Virus record (IMG/VR): IMGVR_UViG_3300017989_000327
Coordinates: 1-30,005 of that record
From: a virus
DNA length: 30,005 nucleotides
Direction: 5' to 3' (one strand)
Under the pieces are notes generated by a model. The model ran no database searches. It saw only the letters and a program-made list of their open reading frames with translations, and was not told the origin of the DNA. Both the position numbers and the translations under genes were made by a program. Positions 22,591-30,005 of the stretch are shown here, piece after piece (position 1 is the first letter of the stretch; each line of letters begins with the position of its first letter).

Positions 22591-25500
22591 ATGGCAGTCA
22601 ACAAATGGCAGGGTGGCGCGGCAAGCATCCCTCAGGTCGACCGGATCACGTTCGCTGAGATTCGCAGCGGTGACACCGTCGTGTTCACGATCGGCACGAA
22701 AACGGTTTCGGTCGAATCGACGAGCGATAGTATCCCGACGTTCATCGCGGATTGCGTTACGGCGATCGGTCAGTACAGCAACACGATCGCGGAATTCGCG
22801 GAAGTGTCGGCGTCGGCTGGCACAAACGAGGCCGGGCAGGCCGATTCTCTGCTGATCACCGGCCCGACGGACGGGAAACCGTTCACGTTGTCGACCTCGG
22901 CGGACACGGCGGGGGTTACGATATCGCGGCGTCAGAAATATGACGGCGGTCAGGCCCATGTGCAGACGGTGAACGTGTCCCCGGCGACCGGCGGCACGTT
23001 CACGTTGACGTTCGACGGGCAGACGACGGCGGCGATCGCGTACAACGCGGCAGCGGCGACCGTCGCGGCTGCGCTCGAGCTATTGAGCAACATCGACGAT
23101 GTGAGCGTTACGGGCAGTGCCGGCGGTCCGTGGGATGTCGAATTCAACGGACGCTACAACCGCTCCGACGTCTCGCTGATGAGTGGTGACGGTAGCAGCC
23201 TGACGATCACCGGATCGTATACGATGGACATCTCGAACATCCAGAATGAGCGGATTGGCTCGAACCAGGTGCAACGAATCCAGTTGATGGATACGCCGAC
23301 GGGCGGCACGTTCACCGTGACCTACGCGGGGCAAACGACGGCGGGGATCGCGTACAATGCGTCGGCTTCGACCGTTGAAACCGCGATTACCGGCTTATCG
23401 ACCGTCGGAGCGGGGAATGTGAGCGTTACACAGATCGAAGATTTCGCGTATCTTGTCGAATTCATTGGCGATTTTCGAGGCGTTGATGCCGACGTGCTCG
23501 TTGTAGACGGCGATAGCCTGACGGGCGGAACGCTCGGAACAGTGACGCGGTCCCAGGCGGCACGGGACGGCACGAACGCCGTCTACAAAATCGAGCAGAA
23601 TGGATCGGCGTGGAAAATCACTCTGACCGAAGAAAACGGCAGGACATCGACAACGCAGGCAATTTCGGCGACCGCTACGGCGATCGATGTGCATCAATCG
23701 ATCCGCAACACGATCGGCGACGGTGCGTTCGTCACGAACGTGAACAGCGAGGACCGAGCGGATCATCGTGGCGGCCCGTGGAATGTCGAGTTTTCTGGCC
23801 AATTCGCAGGCACGACGTTGACGGCCGCGAACAGCGAGAATGCGACCGTCACTCAGGTTACGGCGGGCTCGAATACGCAGGTTGCCGAGGTCCAGAAAAT
23901 CACATTCGTGGGGAACAACCAGAACGTCATCGTCGCCGGTTCGGCGACGAAAAACCAAGGTTGGGTGGTCAATTTCGCTGGCGGCACGAGCTACGGCATA
24001 TCGTTCGGAATCGACGCGACCGATATCGACACGTCGTATATCACGAACAGCCTGGCGTTGTGCGGTGCGACAGCGACGGTGACCTACGAACTGCTCGCAA
24101 ACGCGACGGTGTTTACGATCACATTCGACACGGATGAGCACAAACAAGACGTTCCGCTGCTCACGATCGCCGAGGCGACAACGTCAGACAGCATCCTGAC
24201 CGACCCGAGTGGCCCGACGACATCGAACGTCACGAGCCAGACGACGATCGGCGTCGGCGACTCGGAGATCGTGACCGACGCGACACCGACGCAGAACGCT
24301 ATCCGTCGGCTCGAATTCGAGACAACCCCGCCCGGCGGCGGCACGTTCACGCTGACCCAGAACTCGAACACGACGGCGGCGATCGCATACGATGCGTCTT
24401 CGGAGGATGTCGAGTCGGCCCTTGAGGCGATCGCGTCGATCACGGATGTCGCTGTCGCCGGAAACGTCGGCGGTCCGTGGGAGATCGAGTTTATCGACTA
24501 CACCGGCGATCCGACGATTACGAGCACGCTCACGAGCCTATCGGGCGTCGGTGTCGATGTGTCACAGGCCCAGGCTGCGATCGCTCCGACACCGGACATT
24601 CAGCGGCTCACGCTGGAGGGGTCGCCGATCAGCGGGACGTATACGCTCACCTACGGAGCGGTTACAACATCGGCGATCAACTATAATGCATCGGCCACGT
24701 CGATCCATCGTGAACTTCGGGACAGCCTGAGCGGCGTGCTGATCGCTCAAACTGTGACGGTGTCCCAAGTCGACGATTACAACTACGATATCGTGTTCGC
24801 GTGGACCTCGGGCACGAACCCGGGGACAGTATCGCTGTTATCGGCCACGTCGAGTCTGACAGGGGCGACAACGACGCGGATCAACGAGGTGACGGAAACA
24901 TCGCCGCAGTCGCCGTTCCATTTCGACGCAGACGACAACTGGTCCAGCGGCACGGCCCCGACGACTGGCGACGATGTCTATTTTGAGTCGAGTGACGATG
25001 ATTGCCTGTATGGACTGGATCAATCGGCGGTCACGCTGACGAGTCTGCACATTGCGTCGAGCTACACGGGTGATATTGGGCTCAAAAACCGGAACGAGGA
25101 TTACTACGAGTACCGAGATACAATGTTGGCCATCGGAGCCACAAACGTATATGTGGGCGAGGGCGAGGGGACCGGCAGCGGTCGCGTGAAACTCGACTTT
25201 GGGGCAATTCAGACGACCGTGCTCGTTCGCAACACGGGCGTCGCCGAGGACGAGGCGATCGGCGCGTTGGTGGTCGCGGGTACGCACGCCAGCAACGTGC
25301 TACGGGTGCTGCGTGGCAGCGTCGGCGTTGCGACGAACGAGCCGGAACAACTGAGCACGTTTGCGACGATCGACGAGAGTTGGATCGATGCCCAGGATAC
25401 CGACGCGGAGATCATCGTCGGCTCGGATGTGACGCTCACGACAGTTACGCAATCTGGCGGATCATTCGACTGCCGGTCGAATATCACAACCTATACCAAC

Positions 25501-25809
25501 CGTGGCGGCACCGGCACGATCGCCGGATCGGCGACGGTTGCAACGCTCGACGCATCGGGCGGCACGGTCTACTACGAATCGAGTGGCACGCTGTCCCAAG
25601 GTTACGCACGAGCCGGCGCCACAGTCAGTTTCGACCGTGATTTGCGGTCGCGGACTGTTACCGATCTTACCGTCTTTGCCGGTTCTACCGTTTCGGACCG
25701 GTCGCGGACGGTGACATGGACGAATCCGATCAAGGTTTCGGGTTGCAGTTTGCAAGATTTGGACCTCGAATTGGGGACCAATATCTCTGTCGCAGTCGCC
25801 TCTCTATAA
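22591..25809 (+). CDS. Giant tail protein with seven ~100-residue beta repeats and beta-helix end, 1072 aa
   Basis: Repeats begin near residues 17, 124, 227, 331, 434, 571 and 670. The core pattern is GTFTLTFDGQTTAAIAYNA, a helix of the type VAAALELLSNI, and a GGPW-x-(V/I)EF strand. The N-terminal unit is the most diverged. A 33-residue Ser/Thr/Asp-rich insertion follows unit 4. From residue ~770 a different part begins with FHFDADDNWSSGTAPTTGD, the same entry pattern as in the 561-aa protein, then short beta-helix-like strands. Such repeat proteins are probably extended fibres for adsorption. AGGAA precedes ATG 22591. A terminator overlaps its stop. Confidence 0.75.
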   Translation: MAVNKWQGGAASIPQVDRITFAEIRSGDTVVFTIGTKTVSVESTSDSIPTFIADCVTAIGQYSNTIAEFAEVSASAGTNEAGQADSLLITGPTDGKPFTLSTSADTAGVTISRRQKYDGGQAHVQTVNVSPATGGTFTLTFDGQTTAAIAYNAAAATVAAALELLSNIDDVSVTGSAGGPWDVEFNGRYNRSDVSLMSGDGSSLTITGSYTMDISNIQNERIGSNQVQRIQLMDTPTGGTFTVTYAGQTTAGIAYNASASTVETAITGLSTVGAGNVSVTQIEDFAYLVEFIGDFRGVDADVLVVDGDSLTGGTLGTVTRSQAARDGTNAVYKIEQNGSAWKITLTEENGRTSTTQAISATATAIDVHQSIRNTIGDGAFVTNVNSEDRADHRGGPWNVEFSGQFAGTTLTAANSENATVTQVTAGSNTQVAEVQKITFVGNNQNVIVAGSATKNQGWVVNFAGGTSYGISFGIDATDIDTSYITNSLALCGATATVTYELLANATVFTITFDTDEHKQDVPLLTIAEATTSDSILTDPSGPTTSNVTSQTTIGVGDSEIVTDATPTQNAIRRLEFETTPPGGGTFTLTQNSNTTAAIAYDASSEDVESALEAIASITDVAVAGNVGGPWEIEFIDYTGDPTITSTLTSLSGVGVDVSQAQAAIAPTPDIQRLTLEGSPISGTYTLTYGAVTTSAINYNASATSIHRELRDSLSGVLIAQTVTVSQVDDYNYDIVFAWTSGTNPGTVSLLSATSSLTGATTTRINEVTETSPQSPFHFDADDNWSSGTAPTTGDDVYFESSDDDCLYGLDQSAVTLTSLHIASSYTGDIGLKNRNEDYYEYRDTMLAIGATNVYVGEGEGTGSGRVKLDFGAIQTTVLVRNTGVAEDEAIGALVVAGTHASNVLRVLRGSVGVATNEPEQLSTFATIDESWIDAQDTDAEIIVGSDVTLTTVTQSGGSFDCRSNITTYTNRGGTGTIAGSATVATLDASGGTVYYESSGTLSQGYARAGATVSFDRDLRSRTVTDLTVFAGSTVSDRSRTVTWTNPIKVSGCSLQDLDLELGTNISVAVASL
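22960..24870 (+). repeat. Six tandem coding repeats (~300 bp each) in the giant tail protein
   Basis: Unit starts are at 22960, 23269, 23581, 23890, 24301 and 24598. Units 1, 3 and 5 contain GGPW before the V/I-EF strand, while units 2 and 6 have a D(F/Y)-x-Y pattern there (EDFAYLVEF and DDYNYDIVF) and unit 4 has neither clearly. This alternation points to duplication of a two-unit block. A further, more diverged unit lies near 22640-22930. Confidence 0.7.
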
Positions 25810-25837
25810 GAGATAGAAGAGGCATATTATGGTTTTT
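25798..25837 (+). terminator. Intrinsic terminator overlapping the end of the giant tail gene
   Basis: GCCTCTCTAT pairs with ATAG and AGAGGC (25798-25807 with 25813-25823), a 10-bp stem with one bulged A (25817) and an AAGAG loop. A T-rich stretch with TTTTT at 25833-25837 follows. The stem covers the last codons and the TAA stop. Confidence 0.68.
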
Positions 25838-25954
25838 CTTGTAGACAGTTAGACAGTAGATGTAAGTTGTTGATTATTATAGGTTTATCTGTTCTATACG
25901 ACGTCGTTTTTTGAAGTAGCGTATTAGCGCATGTAAATAAAGGGGGATTTCGGA
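25824..25954 (+). promoter_or_regulatory. AT-rich intergenic region with candidate promoter
   Basis: The only strongly AT-rich stretch of the window. It holds a tandem TAGACAGT repeat (25842-25857), a TAGACA at 25850 with TATTAT at 25875 (19-base spacing), TTGATT at 25870 with TCTATA at 25893 (17 bases), and a perfect palindrome ACGACGTCGT at 25898-25907 followed by six Ts. AGGGGG at 25941-25946 serves the next gene. Promoter boxes are weak matches; composition and the terminator before it support a new transcription unit. Confidence 0.45.
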
Positions 25955-27574
25955 ATGGCGAACCAGGGTGTGTTCCGGTTCCCCGGCGTGTCGGGTGTGA
26001 TGGCGGCGTCGTTGACCAGGACGGGCGGTGTGGCCCCGAATGTGGCGACGTTACAGGTACCGCCACAGGCAACGAAGCTCGGCACCGGTGATTTGACGAT
26101 CGAATATGGTGGCACGACGATTCGGCTTCGAGACTGTCGCCCGGACAAAGTATCGACGGCGACGGCGGCGGACGGTCGCACGACGTGGATCCTATCGATC
26201 GTGGATCGCCGCTGGCGATGGGCGGAAACGGGGCAGGTCAGCGGCGTCTATACCGAGTCGGCTCGCGACCTTGCGGGGTGCTGCCTGGATGCGATGGGCG
26301 AGCAGCGGTACGATGTGAGCAAAATGCCGACAACCGAAATTGACGTCGACTGGGATTACGAACGCCCGGCGGAGGCCCTGGCACAGATTTGCGGCGAGGT
26401 CGCCTGTGAGATCATTCTGGGGCTTGACGATCGGGTGCGAGTCGTGCCGCTGACCCAGCGGGGGAAATTGCCGAATAAACGGTTCGCGACATCGTTCCAG
26501 CAGACTATCGATCCACCCGAACTCCCCGGCGCGATCGTGGCGGTCGGTGGACGTTCGCTTGTCCAGTTCGATTTCAAGCTGGAGCCAGTCGGCTTGGAGC
26601 TTGATGGCTCGATTCTGCCGATCGACCGGTTGAGCTATCGCCCGAAACGCGGGTTGCCGAACAATGCGTGGGCCTACTGTGACACTCGCAACATGAGCTA
26701 CATCAAGGAGGCTCAGGCCCGGCAGCTGGCGACGCAAACCGTTTTTCGATGGTATCGAATCCAGACGCCGATAATCAACACGGGCGTCTTGGCCCGTGAT
26801 TTCGGGCGAATCACGGACAGGAACCGAGTTCTGCCGCTGGAGAATACGCAGCTGGAGAGGATGCCCGAGCCTGGCGAGATCGGCAGCACTGTTCGCCGTC
26901 CGCCGTGGGTGCATGGAATTTGGTATGACAACGTGACGAGCGGAAAGCCGACGAACGAGACGGACCCTGACAACATCGACCTGCGGAACCGCCCGGAGGC
27001 GATCTATCCGTATCCGTTCACCGTCGATGTGGATCGTGGCATCGTGCAGTTCGCGAATCCCGTGTTTTCGGTCGGGAAAAACCAGGTGGATGACGGCACC
27101 GGCGGTTTCCCGATCCAACCGGCGGACATCCGGCTGCGGATCGCGTCTGGCATCCGCGACGTGGAAACCGGCAAATTTCTCCGCTACGAGGAAAAACGCA
27201 GCACCGGCGGGCTGAGAACGAAACCGCGATATGAGATATACGACGACATTCAGCGGCAACTATACCGAGACTACGAGGCAAACGGGCTGGAGGTCGATAA
27301 TATCGACTCCGTTCGCCGAGCGTTGCAGTCGAGGATCGATGCCGTCGAGGATGAGTATACAGCGGACAAACCGAATGTCGCGACGTATGTGGGGTTCCAC
27401 GCGACGGAACTATCCGGCACGATCAGGCAGGTGAGCTACGAGTTGCCGGAGGCGGGAGTCGCCATGACGCGGGTCGCGGTTGAAACGGAGGAACTGAACC
27501 GGGCAACGTCGCGTCGCCAACGCGAATGGTTCGAGCGGGTATCGCGGAAAGTGCGGGGACGATCGAGTGGATAG
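25955..27574 (+). CDS. Putative tail hub / baseplate-type protein, 539 aa
   Basis: Mixed alpha/beta protein in the place of the tail hub, after the fibre-like gene. The N-terminal part has TLQVPPQATKLGTGDLTIEY and LSIVDRRWRW (common in tail-tip hub beta barrels), then ALAQICGEVACEIILGLDDR, a pattern also seen in gpD/gp27-like hubs, and later ARQLATQTVFRWYRIQTP. The C-terminal part is charged with coiled-coil character (YRDYEANGLEVDNIDSVRRA). AGGGGG at 25941-25946 is a very good ribosome binding site. The identity is inferred from order and weak patterns. Confidence 0.58.
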   Translation: MANQGVFRFPGVSGVMAASLTRTGGVAPNVATLQVPPQATKLGTGDLTIEYGGTTIRLRDCRPDKVSTATAADGRTTWILSIVDRRWRWAETGQVSGVYTESARDLAGCCLDAMGEQRYDVSKMPTTEIDVDWDYERPAEALAQICGEVACEIILGLDDRVRVVPLTQRGKLPNKRFATSFQQTIDPPELPGAIVAVGGRSLVQFDFKLEPVGLELDGSILPIDRLSYRPKRGLPNNAWAYCDTRNMSYIKEAQARQLATQTVFRWYRIQTPIINTGVLARDFGRITDRNRVLPLENTQLERMPEPGEIGSTVRRPPWVHGIWYDNVTSGKPTNETDPDNIDLRNRPEAIYPYPFTVDVDRGIVQFANPVFSVGKNQVDDGTGGFPIQPADIRLRIASGIRDVETGKFLRYEEKRSTGGLRTKPRYEIYDDIQRQLYRDYEANGLEVDNIDSVRRALQSRIDAVEDEYTADKPNVATYVGFHATELSGTIRQVSYELPEAGVAMTRVAVETEELNRATSRRQREWFERVSRKVRGRSSG

Positions 27575-28466
27575 AGAACAACGAGCAATTGCAGTCTACA
27601 ACACCTCGACGACGGATTTCATTCCGGCGTTCGCGATGGTGTGGATACATTCGAGCTACTACGAGCCGAACGGGCGGATCGTTTACAGCGTGCAGAAGAT
27701 CAGCGACGACACGGCGTTTTCTTCGCGGCTCGCATTGACGAACCAGGGTATGGGGCGGCTGGCCGTCGTGATGTCGACGCCGATCCCGCCGGAGGGGCGT
27801 GGGCTCGCAACCCAGGACTGGCCGACGCAATGCCTGCATGATTACGCAAACGATGATGCTTGGACCGGCGCCGATGTTGTCGAGGTCGGTCCGGTGTCCG
27901 ACAGCTGGGGTGTCGTCGCTGGCGGAGTCGGATTCAGCCGGGTGGCTGACGATTCTGGGCTCGATTCTGATCGACCTCAATATTATGACGACCGATACCG
28001 GGCGATCTGGATCGCTCCGAAGATCGGCAACACGGCGTCAACCAAATACACCGGCATCATTGGCGGTGCGACCGTCGGCCCTGGGCAAAACCTACCGCTG
28101 TCTTCGGCGTACCGAACCGGCGACTTCGAGTTCGATGCGTCGGCCCGGACAGTGACCGCGAAGCGGAGCGGGCTCTGCTTCTTCTCGGCTGGCTGCACAA
28201 TCAGCAGTACGACGGCGAGCAACGGTGACGTGCTGCGGATGCGGCTGTATCAGGGTGACGACGCTAGGTATCTGCACGCCTATCGGCTGCAATGTATCGA
28301 GTGGAGCGGTACGACCGTGAGCCCGACGCTGTTCTATACCGGCGAGAATGTCGCGTTCCAGGGACCACTGAACATCGAGAAGGGTGACGTTATTAGCGTG
28401 CGGAACGACACGAGTTTGACCTACATCGTCGGCGGCTTCATTTTCTCGGCAACATTCACGGGGTAA
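27567..28466 (+). CDS. Tail protein with C-terminal C1q/jelly-roll-like domain, 299 aa
   Basis: The first ~170 residues form an unrecognised alpha/beta domain (AIAVYNTSTTDFIPAFAMVW; later SDSWGVVAGGVG). The last ~115 residues are beta-rich: FEFDASARTVTAKRSGLCFF, VLRMRLYQGD, NIEKGDVISVRND and a final GGFIFSATFTG. That order is typical of C1q/TNF-like trimeric tips, also seen in the protein at 14318. It starts with GTG, overlapping the hub stop by 8 bases. Probably a receptor-binding or tail-tip component. Confidence 0.6.
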   Translation: MDREQRAIAVYNTSTTDFIPAFAMVWIHSSYYEPNGRIVYSVQKISDDTAFSSRLALTNQGMGRLAVVMSTPIPPEGRGLATQDWPTQCLHDYANDDAWTGADVVEVGPVSDSWGVVAGGVGFSRVADDSGLDSDRPQYYDDRYRAIWIAPKIGNTASTKYTGIIGGATVGPGQNLPLSSAYRTGDFEFDASARTVTAKRSGLCFFSAGCTISSTTASNGDVLRMRLYQGDDARYLHAYRLQCIEWSGTTVSPTLFYTGENVAFQGPLNIEKGDVISVRNDTSLTYIVGGFIFSATFTG

Positions 28467-28467
28467 T

Positions 28468-29568
28468 ATGACGATCATCGATATAGCACAGGCGGCGGAG
28501 AGTTACGGACTAGGCACGATCCCCGAGGGTTTCGGGCGGATGAAGGAATCCGAGCAAACGCGGATCGCGACTGAGATCATCGACGCCGCGCGGGAGAAAG
28601 CGGCGGGCGGCGACCGAACGGCGACCGATTTTTTCGAGGTTTTCAACCGGTCGCAGCCGGTCCCGACGGCGGGGATCGAGACGTTCACGCCGATCGATCG
28701 CGAAACGCGTTTCGTTGGCACGGACGAACTGGTTGCCGATACGCACCGGCTGATCGAAACACTACCGCATATTTCAGCAGTCGCGGCGATGCCTCGGAGC
28801 GGGTTCTTCCCAGCTTCGATCATCGCGATGCGGTTGCACGTTCCGATGTATCACGTTCGGTCGCATGACGACGGGTGGATCGGATCGGGGAACCGGACAA
28901 CGTTGGAACCGATCAGCCATGGAATGCGGCTACAGGTTCGGTCGGAATATAGCGGGCCGGTGTTAATCGTGGACGACACCGTAGGTCGCGGCGGGACCGT
29001 TTCGGCGGTCCGGTCGTCGCTGGATACCGGCGGCGTTTCGACGGCCTACGCGGCTGTGTACGTCCACCCGAACAGCACGCACCTCGTGGATTATCATGTC
29101 GGCGTCCTGCGGGAACCGCATCTGCTCGAATGGAATTTCGCGAACAGTCCGTTCGCGGCACATTGTGGCACCGACATGGATGGCATAATCTGCGACGATT
29201 TCGCGCAATACGAAGATGACGACGGCGAACAATACATAGAGGCGATGCGATGCCGCCGACCTCGGCACCTGTTCCGGCGCGGCGTCCGGGCGATCGTAAC
29301 GAGCCGCCTGGAGAAATACCGGCGTCAGACTGTCGCGTGGCTCGAACAGCACGGCGTGCGGTATGACTCGCTGATCATGGGACCGTGGCGAACGCAGGCG
29401 GAGCGAGCGGTGGCGGATGTCGCGGGCTGGAAAGCCGAGCAGTGCCGCAACCACGGCGTTGCGGCATACTTCGAGAGCGATCGGGCGACAGCCGAGCAGA
29501 TGGCCGGGCGGTCCGGCTGTCCGGTATGTTGTCCGGAGTCGCGTCGAATCTATTGGGGGACCGAATGA
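28468..29568 (+). CDS. Phosphoribosyltransferase-HAD phosphatase fusion, 366 aa
   Basis: Two enzyme domains. Residues ~90-230 form a type I phosphoribosyltransferase with the PRPP-binding motif VLIVDDTVGRGGTVSA (Asp169-Asp170). Residues ~233-345 form a HAD hydrolase: motif I DMDGIICDD (Asp236, Asp238), motif II VTSR (Thr278), motif III Lys322 in GWKAEQC, and motif IV acidic ESDRATAEQM (Asp338). The PRTase could add or remove phosphoribose and the HAD part dephosphorylate the product. PRTase and HAD genes also occur together in ter-type biosynthetic clusters proposed to make a nucleoside-like compound. An N-terminal ~85-residue helical part is unassigned. It lies in a late tail operon, which is unusual for a metabolic enzyme. 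Confidence 0.85.
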   Translation: MTIIDIAQAAESYGLGTIPEGFGRMKESEQTRIATEIIDAAREKAAGGDRTATDFFEVFNRSQPVPTAGIETFTPIDRETRFVGTDELVADTHRLIETLPHISAVAAMPRSGFFPASIIAMRLHVPMYHVRSHDDGWIGSGNRTTLEPISHGMRLQVRSEYSGPVLIVDDTVGRGGTVSAVRSSLDTGGVSTAYAAVYVHPNSTHLVDYHVGVLREPHLLEWNFANSPFAAHCGTDMDGIICDDFAQYEDDDGEQYIEAMRCRRPRHLFRRGVRAIVTSRLEKYRRQTVAWLEQHGVRYDSLIMGPWRTQAERAVADVAGWKAEQCRNHGVAAYFESDRATAEQMAGRSGCPVCCPESRRIYWGTE

Positions 29569-29639
29569 TGGACGCTCAATTCGTTTTGATGTTGGTGGTG
29601 CTGTTTTTCATCGGATTCGCGCTGGCAGATCAACTATGA
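29565..29639 (+). CDS. Membrane microprotein, 24 aa
   Basis: MMDAQFVLMLVVLFFIGFAL ends ADQL: a single hydrophobic helix with little else. GGGGGA lies five to ten bases before the ATG, a good binding site. It overlaps the PRTase-HAD stop and its own stop overlaps the sulfotransferase ATG, so it is part of a coupled three-gene set. It may anchor or accompany the neighbouring enzymes; no family known. Confidence 0.58.
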   Translation: MMDAQFVLMLVVLFFIGFALADQL

Positions 29640-30005
29640 TAGTCTGTGACAACCCGGCATTTGTTTTTGTTCATTGCCCGCGAACGAGCGGCATATCGTT
29701 GTCCCGTGCGATCGTTGAGGCGATCCCGTCGGCCCGCTGGATCGACGGGATGTGTATGCACGTTACGGCGTGGCACGCTCGGCTGATGTTCCCGGAGCAC
29801 CGGATGTTCACGATCCTGCGCAACCCGTGGGATTGTTTCGCGTCGCAATATGCACTGGTGCAGCGGTGGGTGGCGGAGCAGTGGGACGCCCGAACCGGCT
29901 CGCATCAGAGTCACATTGAGGCACAAGCGTCGCTGTCGTTCGCTGATTTCGTCGCCAAGAAAATCGATGATGAAGACGGTGTCGTCGACGGCGGCTTTTC
30001 CGTGA
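29636..30005 (+). CDS. Sulfotransferase family protein, N-terminal part (3' end outside window)
   Basis: The 123 residues seen carry both PAPS-binding elements: the 5'-phosphosulfate loop FVHCPRTSGISLSRAI (Arg16-Gly19, of the PRTGGTS type) and the 3'-phosphate strand-helix ILRNPWDCFASQY (Arg62, Ser70). A PAPS-dependent sulfotransferase moves sulfate to a carbohydrate or other hydroxyl. The start overlaps the 24-residue gene by ATGA. It continues past the right edge. Together with the glycosyltransferase it suggests surface sugar modification. Acceptor unknown. Confidence 0.85.
   Translation, partial: MIVCDNPAFVFVHCPRTSGISLSRAIVEAIPSARWIDGMCMHVTAWHARLMFPEHRMFTILRNPWDCFASQYALVQRWVAEQWDARTGSHQSHIEAQASLSFADFVAKKIDDEDGVVDGGFSV

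Noticed and set aside
22960-24870. CRISPR-like or satellite repeat array
   Set aside because: The repeats are protein-level, ~300 bp long and diverged in DNA, within one open frame.
24838-25287. Reverse-strand open frames across the window, such as this one and those at 6397-7692, 26192-27259 and 12455-13474
   Set aside because: They mirror good + strand genes, are Arg/His/Pro-rich as expected of antisense frames in this composition, and show no motifs or binding sites.
1-30005. tRNA genes, integrase, att sites, insertion sequences
   Set aside because: Looked for by eye; no tRNA cloverleaf, recombinase motif or terminal repeat was noticed. A tRNA scan would be decisive.

Overview
The window is a dense, single-strand (all +) run of tailed-phage genes, coming from a free phage or a prophage. 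It carries the classic long-tailed (siphovirus-type) order: terminase, portal, head morphogenesis, protease/scaffold, decoration, major capsid, connectors, tail terminator, tail tube, frameshifted tail-assembly chaperones, tape measure, distal tail and hub/adhesins. Genes overlap at ATGA or TGATG junctions or lie a few bases apart. Base composition is fairly GC-rich, with many TCG, GCG and CGA codons, and Shine-Dalgarno sequences are present only in front of some genes. The host cannot be fixed from sequence. A marine planctomycete-like or similar GC-rich Gram-negative host is my weak guess, based on the style of the beta-repeat proteins. No integrase, repressor, att site, tRNA or CRISPR was seen, so lifestyle is undetermined.

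Layout. 1-2253: end of a DNA metabolism module (C-terminus of a UvrD/Rep helicase, a small unknown protein, a VRR-NUC nuclease and a ParB-like/DNA methyltransferase fusion). 2289-9629: packaging and head genes (putative small terminase, large terminase, small HTH protein, portal, Mu F-like protein, protease with probable nested scaffold, putative decoration protein, major capsid protein), closed by a strong terminator hairpin at 9640-9677. 9712-11829: head-tail connector and completion genes. 11826-13984: an unusual cassette of a signal-peptide protein, a papain-like cysteine peptidase, a holin-like two-helix protein and two membrane microproteins of 30 and 38 residues; I read it as the likely lysis or envelope cassette. 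13989-16982: accessory structural proteins (membrane-anchored jelly-roll-like protein, glycine/serine-rich beta protein, small beta protein). 16982-21860: tail terminator, tail tube, G/GT-type chaperones with an A AAA AAC slippery heptamer directly before the stop codon, a GT25-like glycosyltransferase, and tape measure. 21864-28466: tail tip proteins, including a 1072-residue protein with seven ~100-residue repeats. A terminator and the only strongly AT-rich gap of the window (25810-25954) separate that protein from a hub-like protein and a jelly-roll protein. 28468-end: a PRTase-HAD fusion enzyme, a 24-residue membrane peptide and the start of a sulfotransferase that runs off the window.

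Most interesting are (i) the enzymes in and after the tail operon (GT25, PRTase-HAD, sulfotransferase), which together suggest chemical modification of a surface or of a nucleotide-like metabolite; (ii) the microprotein/peptidase cassette between head and tail genes; and (iii) the programmed -1 frameshift site. Function calls rest on motifs read by eye; no database search was run.
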